Positions 57,561-64,000 of a stretch of 64,000 bases of DNA are shown here, piece by piece. Origin of the DNA: Geosiphon pyriformis (lineage: Eukaryota > Glomeromycota > Glomeromycetes > Archaeosporales > Geosiphonaceae); the NCBI GenBank assembly GCA_016748015.1, contig JAAOMT010000512.1, positions 592,719-656,718 on the forward strand. Reading direction: 5' to 3'. The position numbers were made by a program, and so were the translations under genes. Numbering within the stretch: position 1 is the stretch's first letter; every line of letters begins with the position of its first letter. The notes under the pieces are model-generated. The model did no database searches and was not told the DNA's origin. It saw only the letters and a list, made by a program, of their open reading frames with translations.

Positions 57561-59226
57561 AAGAAATTTTTATACAAACAATCTATTTTAATTCAAATTT
57601 GAAAAAACATTGGAAATAAAAGTCATCAAAACATATTAAATTGCATAAAATAAAAATAATTAAAAAAACTACTACTTATTTTTATATAGATTAACAAAAT
57701 TTTCAACTTTATATTATATTATTTTTTTTATCTTTAATATTATCAAAATCATTAATTAAAATTATAATATTAAGTTTGCCAAAAGAAACTATCTTCTATA
57801 ACAGCTTGTATTGTTTTACATAAAAATAATTAATAGATTATTTATTATTATTGTAATTAATATCACAAAAAAACATATAAATATTCAAACAATTGGAAAA
57901 ATATGATGAAATATATTGTATTATATGTAAAAAATTTTATTTAATAAATACAACTGAATTAATATACAATTTAGAAAAGTCATATATAATTTTACTTATT
58001 AATATACTATTTTTATTATCAATTGGGTAAAAAAAATCTCTTTTGACATCATTTATAATAGAGTCTTAAATTACATATATTATTACTTATATGATATTAA
58101 ACAACTATATAATATAATTAAAACAAACATACAAGACAGAATAGTTAAAGAAATTGGAAATTGGAAAATACTGTCAAAAATTATTAAAAAAGTTGCTAAA
58201 TACAACTCTTTAAACCCTTTACAAAAATTTTAAGACTACTATCAAAAATTTTGTCTAATACAAGAAAAACAAAAACAATATTTTACATAAATAAATACTT
58301 ACTTGTATAAGAATTGCTTAATTTTTTATTAATTACAATAGTGTTTTGACTATTAACTTTAGTTTGAACTATCTAAAAAGACAGTTCAATTTAAAAATTA
58401 TCTAAACTATAAAACACAAGACAAAATTTTACAAATATTAGAAATGTTATTAAACAACTTACATATCTTTATTGATTTTAACAAAAATTAAACATCAAAT
58501 ATTTTATTAATAACAATAAAAAAATTTTTTCAAAGTAAGTATATCCAATCAATATTAAATTTAATCTTTAATATTCTGGAAACCAAATATTAATGTTAAA
58601 ATCATTTGCTATTATTATAAATAACCTAAAAATAGTGTTTGAAATACTAACCAAAACCATGATACAATCTAGTTTAGCCAAAAAAAAATTTAATAAAAAA
58701 AAATTTAAAATTTTAAATATACAGAAAATTTTATAGTTTTATTATATAATAAATTAGATTGATTATATATAATTAAACTAAAAAAAAAGAATTACATAAG
58801 CAATTTTTTTTATTTTTACTTTGAATTACCAAATTAATTATCACTAAAACCTAAAAAGAACTAAGAAAAATTAAATACAAAACCCAAAATTTTAATTCTA
58901 CAAAAATAGTTATATTACCTGTTAATTATATAAAACAATACAAAAAAACTTAAATATAATCTAAATTAATAGAATAATTACAATTTTACTATTTGGAATG
59001 TATTTATTTAACATATACAAAAAAGCAATAAAAGAAGATCTTTTATTTGAACTGCATATTTTTTTTTGTAAACAATTTCCAATTAGTTTTATTAATCTGT
59101 ATATATTATATTATAGTTACTTATAAATAAAAATACTTATTTACAACTTATTTGAAAAAACTATATACTTACTTAAAAATATAGTCTTAAAATATTTGAA
59201 TACAGATATTACTAATCAATATAAAC
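57561..59226 (+). pseudogene. Decayed Cys-rich, dUTPase and linker region of G, RT mostly missing
   Basis: By spacing this should hold the Cys-rich module, dUTPase, linker and RT. It is about 1 kb shorter than in C, and I could not find any RT palm motif or YLDD box, so most of RT seems deleted. A linker-like block (KTQNFNS) near 58880 supports the position. Nothing else can be named. Confidence 0.35.
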
Positions 59227-59740
59227 CTCAAAAAATCTTTAATTATTTGACCAATAAAAATATAAAATATCAATAAATTTTAGCACAATAGTAAGTTTTT
59301 GACACTCTTAAAAAAAAATTAACAACAGTTCTAATTTTTGTTTATCTAAACTTTAACAAACAGTTCTAATTAGTTATTAATATTTTATATATAACTTTTA
59401 ATATTATTCTATTATAATTAAATAACAATAATAATAAATAAATAATTATTTATGTTAATAAAACACTTAAATTGACAGAACTCAAATATGACTTTATTAA
59501 ATTAGAAACAATAACAATTATCTAGTCTCTTAAACACTTTTAACAATATTTATAAAGAAAAAAAAATTTAATATTATCATTAACAATATTGGTCTCAAAT
59601 AACTCAACAAAAAAAATACAAAACTTAGAACCAAACAATCTTAATAAACTAATTTTTTAGCCAACTACAAATATATTGTTTACTATAAATCAAAAAAATT
59701 ATATATTAACATAGATAGCCTTTTAAAAATAAAACAAAAT
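59227..59740 (+). pseudogene. RNase H remnant of element G
   Basis: The frame resumes with LTNKNIKYQ-like sequence (59242), FVYLNFNKQF near 59338, and YVNKTLKLTELKYDFIKLE near 59450, matching C RNase H (AYASKILKPTEFKYSSIELK). It ends near 59740 at the place of the common RNase H stop. Confidence 0.5.
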
Positions 59741-59759
59741 TAAAAACAATACTAACAAT

Positions 59760-61060
59760 TCACTAAATTAACAAATAACAATTAACAAATAATAGATCTT
59801 AAAAACTATAACAATATTAAAAACTATTTAAAAATTTTTATCATGCCAAAAAATTAGTTTTTAATTAAAAAACACTAATTACAATATCAAACAAAACAAT
59901 ATTTTTATATTATAACAAAATTTATTATTAAAATTGCTAAAACTTAAATAATTTACTCAGATTAGTGTAACAAACCAAAAAAAAACAATTTTATACAATA
60001 TGTATACAGATTTTATATTAGTATATTTAGAAAAAAATAGTACTATTTAAAGAATATTTAAATATTATTTTTGGTTCTATATGTAAAATTTTATGATAGT
60101 TGTTAAAAAAAAGAGAAATTCGCCTTATTAAAATTTTAAACTCAATCAAAGTTAAACAATCTTTTAATAAAGTTGGTATTAATTTAGTCAAATTATTATA
60201 TTGCAATTGTAGTAAATTATTTTACCTAATATTTTAAAGCCAAAGTTATCTAAAATCAATAACAAATTTTATTTATGAAGACATTATTTGTAAACACAGA
60301 TATCTAATTAAACTTTTATTCAATCAAGAAACACATTTTGTAAATAACTTGATATAAAAAATTTGTAAACAGTTTAATATTAAATAACTCTTAATATTAT
60401 TTTACTATTTATAAAAAAATAAATTATTAGCTAAAATCTCAACCAACTTTGAGCAGAAATAAGATATTTTTATTTAATTAGTGTTATTAGCATATAAAAT
60501 ACTAAAACAAAATATAATAAAACACACACTATTTGGTTTAACTTATGAAAAAACAGCAATATTATCAATTAATTTTATAATAAAAACATATTCAGTACAA
60601 CTGATTACAGAAAAAACTTTTAAGAAACACTTTAATAAAGAATCTATATTCTTTTTAGCATATTAACAAATTATAGCCATTTATATTAAATATTTTTAAA
60701 CTCAACAAAAAGAATAGCATAATAACAAACTGCTATCTGTTACCAATAAATTCAAAATTAGAAATAAAGTTTTCTTACATAAAACCAAAACCAAAAAACA
60801 ATAGACTAAAAAATTTGATCATAAATAGAATAAACTATTTTATATTTATAAAATTCTAAGCAATAAATCATACAAATTAAGATTTAATAACAAAATTTTA
60901 GCAAAAGTTGTACATAGATCTCAATTAAAACAATATTATTTTAGAACCAATTTCGAAATATTAATTTTACAAATTAGTACACATTTCTTTTTAATTAATC
61001 TCAAAGATATTTCCCAAAATTTAGAACCAATAGTTATAATAAAACAATAATCAAATCAGA
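59760..61060 (+). pseudogene. Integrase of element G
   Basis: Blocks match C integrase in order: the HHCC region with a small deletion near 60085, the core near 60180-60400 with lost Asp residues, LLAYKILKQNIIKHTLFGLTY (open at 60481-60666), and the C-terminal YKILSNKSYKLRF near 60850. The end reads NLEPIVIIKQ, as in C. A Lys/Asn-saturated, dead copy. Confidence 0.65.
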
Positions 61061-61229
61061 ACATTTAATTTATTTATTATATAAGTATTTTTTTTAAAAA
61101 ATAATAATAATACAAAAACATTAAACAAAAATAAAAAGATAATTGTCAAAAAATATCTAAATCAAAAATCTATAAAAACTTTTATACCAAAAATAATTTT
61201 ATTTTTCAAAAAAATTAATATTCTTTTTT

Positions 61230-61910
61230 ATGACTAATAATAATTATTTTTTGAAACATTTAACAAATATCTTGGAAATCGATAATAGCTTTAAAAACAC
61301 TTTCTGACTTATTTATAATAATTAATAAAAATCAAATTAATTACATTTAAAAAAAACTACAATCTTAGTAAATAATTCTCAAAAATATTATTTTTATAGA
61401 AAAAACACAAAAAGTTTTTTTGGAATTTATTTACCAAAACTTTTGAAGTAAACTCTAAAAAAAACCTATTATTTACTTCTATAGACATTTTTTTGAATGT
61501 TATAATACAACAAAAACTTTAATTGTGTCTTAATAAAAACAATAAATATATCTTTATTTATTAATATTTTCAAATTAGAAAAACACTTTATCAATGAAAA
61601 CTAAAACTTAAAACAACTAATCTTACTTTTTAAGTCATACAAAAACAAATATACTACGAATTTAAGACAACTGCTGAACTAATAAATGTATACTATAAAC
61701 TTAGAGCAGCTTTTAAACTTTACAATTAATTTAATATTTGCAAAAATGTTCTATAAAATCTAATACTTTAACCAATAAAAATTTAATATATTAATAAGTT
61801 TACAAAACTGAAATTTTAATAATTTTTAGACCAAATTATTTCAATAATATTGGATTACTATTTAAATATTATGAATAGTACTTGGATTTCAATAAAGCTT
61901 TGTCTTAAGA
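61230..61910 (+). pseudogene. ORF3 of element G
   Basis: It matches C ORF3 along its length (NIQQIS-like start near 61255, then KLRAAFKLYN near 61700 and DFNKALS at the end near 61890). An extra stretch of about 110 bp lies near 61330-61430. All frames are broken. It confirms that ORF3 is an ancient part of the element. Confidence 0.5.
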
Positions 61911-61919
61911 AGGAAATTA

Positions 61920-62448
61920 TATTACCAATAAAATTTAATTAATAATTAACATAAAATTACTCTTAAAATTTTTATTCTTAATTAGCATATATTATTATTA
62001 TTTTAATTATTACTTATTATTTAATTAATAATCTAATTTATACAAATACACAAATACAATTAAATTATATAATATTTTAAACTTTATAATATTCAAAAAT
62101 TTGTCAAAATTTGTAAAATTTTGTAAAATAATTTAATAGTTTACTAAAGTAGTTTACAAACAAGATTTCTGTAAAAAAATTGACTTTTACAGCAAAATAA
62201 TTACATATTTTAATAAGTTTTCAGATGAGTATTTTTTGAAAAAAAGTTAATTTTTACTGCAAAATAACTATACAAGTAACTAATATGAAATTGACTATTC
62301 TATTTATAAGCTCAGCTATTTAAATTATAAAAAATAATTTGAAGAGAAATTTAGTTAATAAAAATTTTATAGCTTTTAATAATTATAAATTTACAACAAA
62401 ACAACATTAACAACATTCAAAAAAAGAGACCAAAAATCTCTAATAACA
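61920..62448 (+). repeat. 3' LTR of element G, internally deleted C-type
   Basis: 529 bp. It starts TATTACCAATAAAATTT and ends TAATAACA. The middle of the C LTR, including its TATA box, is missing between the TTTAATAGTTTAC and AAAGTAGTTTACAAACAAG blocks. Confidence 0.65.
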
Positions 62449-63719
62449 ATAGCTTTTGTTTTTATTTACTTTATAAAATAGTTGAGAACTATTATAATAT
62501 ATTTATTGCTATTAAGAATTACTGTCAAAGATTTAACAACATTAATATCAATTCTATTAAATAATTGATCAACAAAAATTAGATAGATGTTTTTTTTCTA
62601 TTAGAAAAAAAAGTTTTTTTTGGCAAGTATTATAAGATTTAATGTAGTTAATAATGTTTTTTTATAAAGTAAATTAATAATAGCAAGCTAAAATTTTCTG
62701 AATTGTTTTTGTCTTCTCAAAATATCTAGCTAATAAATTAATATACATATTATAGATTAATATTTTTCTCTTTTTAAATTTTATAATTCTTTAGAAGCAA
62801 TTAAAATTTTTTTTTTATATAATTGATTTTAAAAAATTAAATAAAAATTTGATTGTTTTTACAAATATTTTTTTTGTTGTTAAATATAATTTAAAAAATA
62901 TTGTTTTTTATCTAAAAATTTTATTAAAGCAGAGTAATTGTTCAGTTTATTATTGTGTTTATAATTAAGTTAGTTTAATAGAAATAATTATGCTATTAGT
63001 TAATAATAAGTTTAGAAAAAGTATTAATATTTTGATAATTAGTTTTTTTGTAGTATTATATATTATAATCAAATTTATTCAATTAGAATATCTAGCAAGC
63101 TAACTGTTTATGTTCTAATTTTTTCTGATTGTACAGCCAAATTAAGACATAATGATTTGTTATTACCAAAAATTTGGCACCAAAAAAATATTTATCTTAG
63201 TAATTAGTAGTCTAAACTAATATTAGATATTCTTATTTAGTAATTAAATAGTTCTGTTCTGTTAGAAAAAGTGGTTTATTAATATATATAATTATATGTT
63301 TTTTATTATCATTATTTTTTTAAAAGAAAATACCATTAAGTACAAAGCTAAATGTATTAGTATAAAGAATAAAAGATTAATTCAGATTAGATTATTTGAA
63401 AATAGATTTAGTGATAAGTTTTTTTTTTAGAGTTTTAAAAGTTTTTTGCTAATATATATTCCAATAATAGTTAACATTTTTTTTAAACAATTGATTTAAA
63501 AATGCAGCAATTTTAGAAAAATTTTTGACAAATTTTTGATAATAAAAAGCCAAACCAAAAAAAAGCATATTTTAAATATATTTATTAGTTGTTTAAGATT
63601 TTAAACTTTTTTTGTTTTGGCAAAGTCAAAAAGAATTTTATTTTTTGTAATAAAATAATCAAAAAAATAAGTAGATAATTGTTTAAAAAAAGATTTGATT
63701 AGATTTATCTTTAGATTAA
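62449..63719 (-). pseudogene. Integrase N-terminus, RNase H and RT part of element F
   Basis: On the minus strand this follows E from about 22400 up through integrase, RNase H (E 22980-23440) and then directly into RT (E 31240 onward). F has no B insertion at this place, and the junction region near 63450-63500 shows the empty site (TTTGCTAATATATATTCCAATAATAG). It ends at 63719 inside RT, where another LTR starts. No frame is open. Confidence 0.6.
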
Positions 63720-64000
63720 TATTATTAAAAAAATTTTTACTTTTTTTTGAATATTGTTAATATTATTTTTATTATTAATTCTGTTATTAATAAAAGTCAG
63801 TAAATTTTTAATAAGTTAATTTTTCTTTTAAAGTATTTTTCTATACTTTGAATTATGTATATTATTAGGTTTATAATAAAATAGCCAATTCTATACCAAT
63901 TATTTATATAGTTACTTTGTAGTAAAAATCAACTTTTTTACAAAAAAATTTTGTCTATAAGCTCTTCAAAAATATGTGTAGTTATTTTGCTGTAAAAATT
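63720..64000 (-). repeat. C-type LTR on the minus strand, cut by the window edge
   Basis: It starts TATTATTAAAAAAATTTTTAC and continues with the reverse complement of the C LTR end: TTTTTTTGAATATTGTTAATATT, AAAATAGCCAATTCTATACC and TAGTTACTTTGTAGTAAAAATC. At least 280 bp. Whether it is solo or part of a full element cannot be seen. Confidence 0.6.

Larger units (their letters stand above)
53000..62448 (+). mobile_element. Element G: very old, AT-saturated C-like element, possibly chimeric
   Basis: It begins TATTATTAATAGAATTT (from TGTTACCAGTAGAATTT) and ends CTAATAACA, with flanks ATAA (52996-52999) and ATAG (62449-62452). Pol from RNase H to ORF3 and the 3' LTR are clearly C-like. The 5' side differs: a C-type LTR stops near 53690 and a B-type LTR seems to follow before gag. 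About 1 kb of the RT region is missing compared with C. No long ORF survives. Confidence 0.7.
2204..63719 (-). mobile_element. Element F: old E-family Ty3/gypsy element, split by A, D and G
   Basis: Separated minus-strand pieces reconstruct one element collinear with the better preserved E. They are the 3' LTR at 2204-2883, ORF3 and integrase tail at 13052-14002, mid-integrase at 52525-52999, and integrase, RNase H and RT at 62449-63719. The inserts A, D and G interrupt it, and each piece resumes where the previous one stopped when laid on E. A C-type LTR interrupts RT at 63720, so the 5' half lies outside the window. All coding pieces are riddled with stops and very AT-rich. Confidence 0.72.

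Overview
The window is a stack of nested Ty3/gypsy-type LTR retrotransposons in a very AT-rich fungal genome. The low GC, the Gag/Pol style and the dense retroelement load resemble what I know of arbuscular mycorrhizal fungi (Glomeromycotina, such as Rhizophagus, Diversispora or Gigaspora). No search was run, so the lineage is an inference. Only about 1.5 kb at the left edge (1-1544) looks like non-repeat host DNA, and it holds at most one weak two-exon ORF candidate. I found no rRNA, tRNA, CRISPR or bacterial-type operon.

I give the elements working letters. The outermost traceable one is F (minus strand, 2204 to beyond 63719), inserted in an old A-type LTR (1545-2203). F is split by A (minus, 2884-13051), D (plus, 14003-52524), G (plus, 53000-62448) and a C-type LTR running off the right edge (63720-64000). 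D is split by an A-type solo LTR (15161-16090), by E (minus, 19610-35768), by a second A-type LTR (36264-37061), by a C-type solo LTR (39298-40260) and by C (plus, 41307-51068). E carries an inverted solo LTR inside its own 3' LTR (19993-20668) and holds B (minus, 23443-31239). The deepest path is A-type LTR > F > D > E > B. Most joins are supported by TG...CA LTR ends, by 4-bp target duplications (for example ATAT on both sides of E) and by host-element reading frames that resume across the inserts.

Two lineages are present. A, B, C and D share the order LTR, primer-binding site, Gag (CCHC knuckle), aspartic protease, a Cys-rich multi-CxxC module, a dUTPase domain, a beta-rich linker, RT, RNase H, integrase, a separate small ORF3, polypurine tract and LTR; G shows degraded parts of the same order. 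E and F have Gag, protease, a short zinc ribbon, RT, RNase H, integrase and ORF3, but no dUTPase. In an active copy Gag would form the particle, protease would mature it, RT/RNase H would make cDNA (with the dUTPase possibly keeping uracil out), and integrase would insert it. ORF3 is conserved in position but I do not recognise its function.

All copies are broken. Stops, small indels and active-site changes are mostly C-to-T or G-to-A. By eye the two LTRs of A differ at about 55 of 878 sites, all of them transitions, and several are mirror CA/TG pairs expected from an ancestral CpG. Older copies (F, G, D) are far more AT-rich than younger ones (A, E, B, C). B has lost its integrase. Boundaries inside decayed pseudogenes are approximate.
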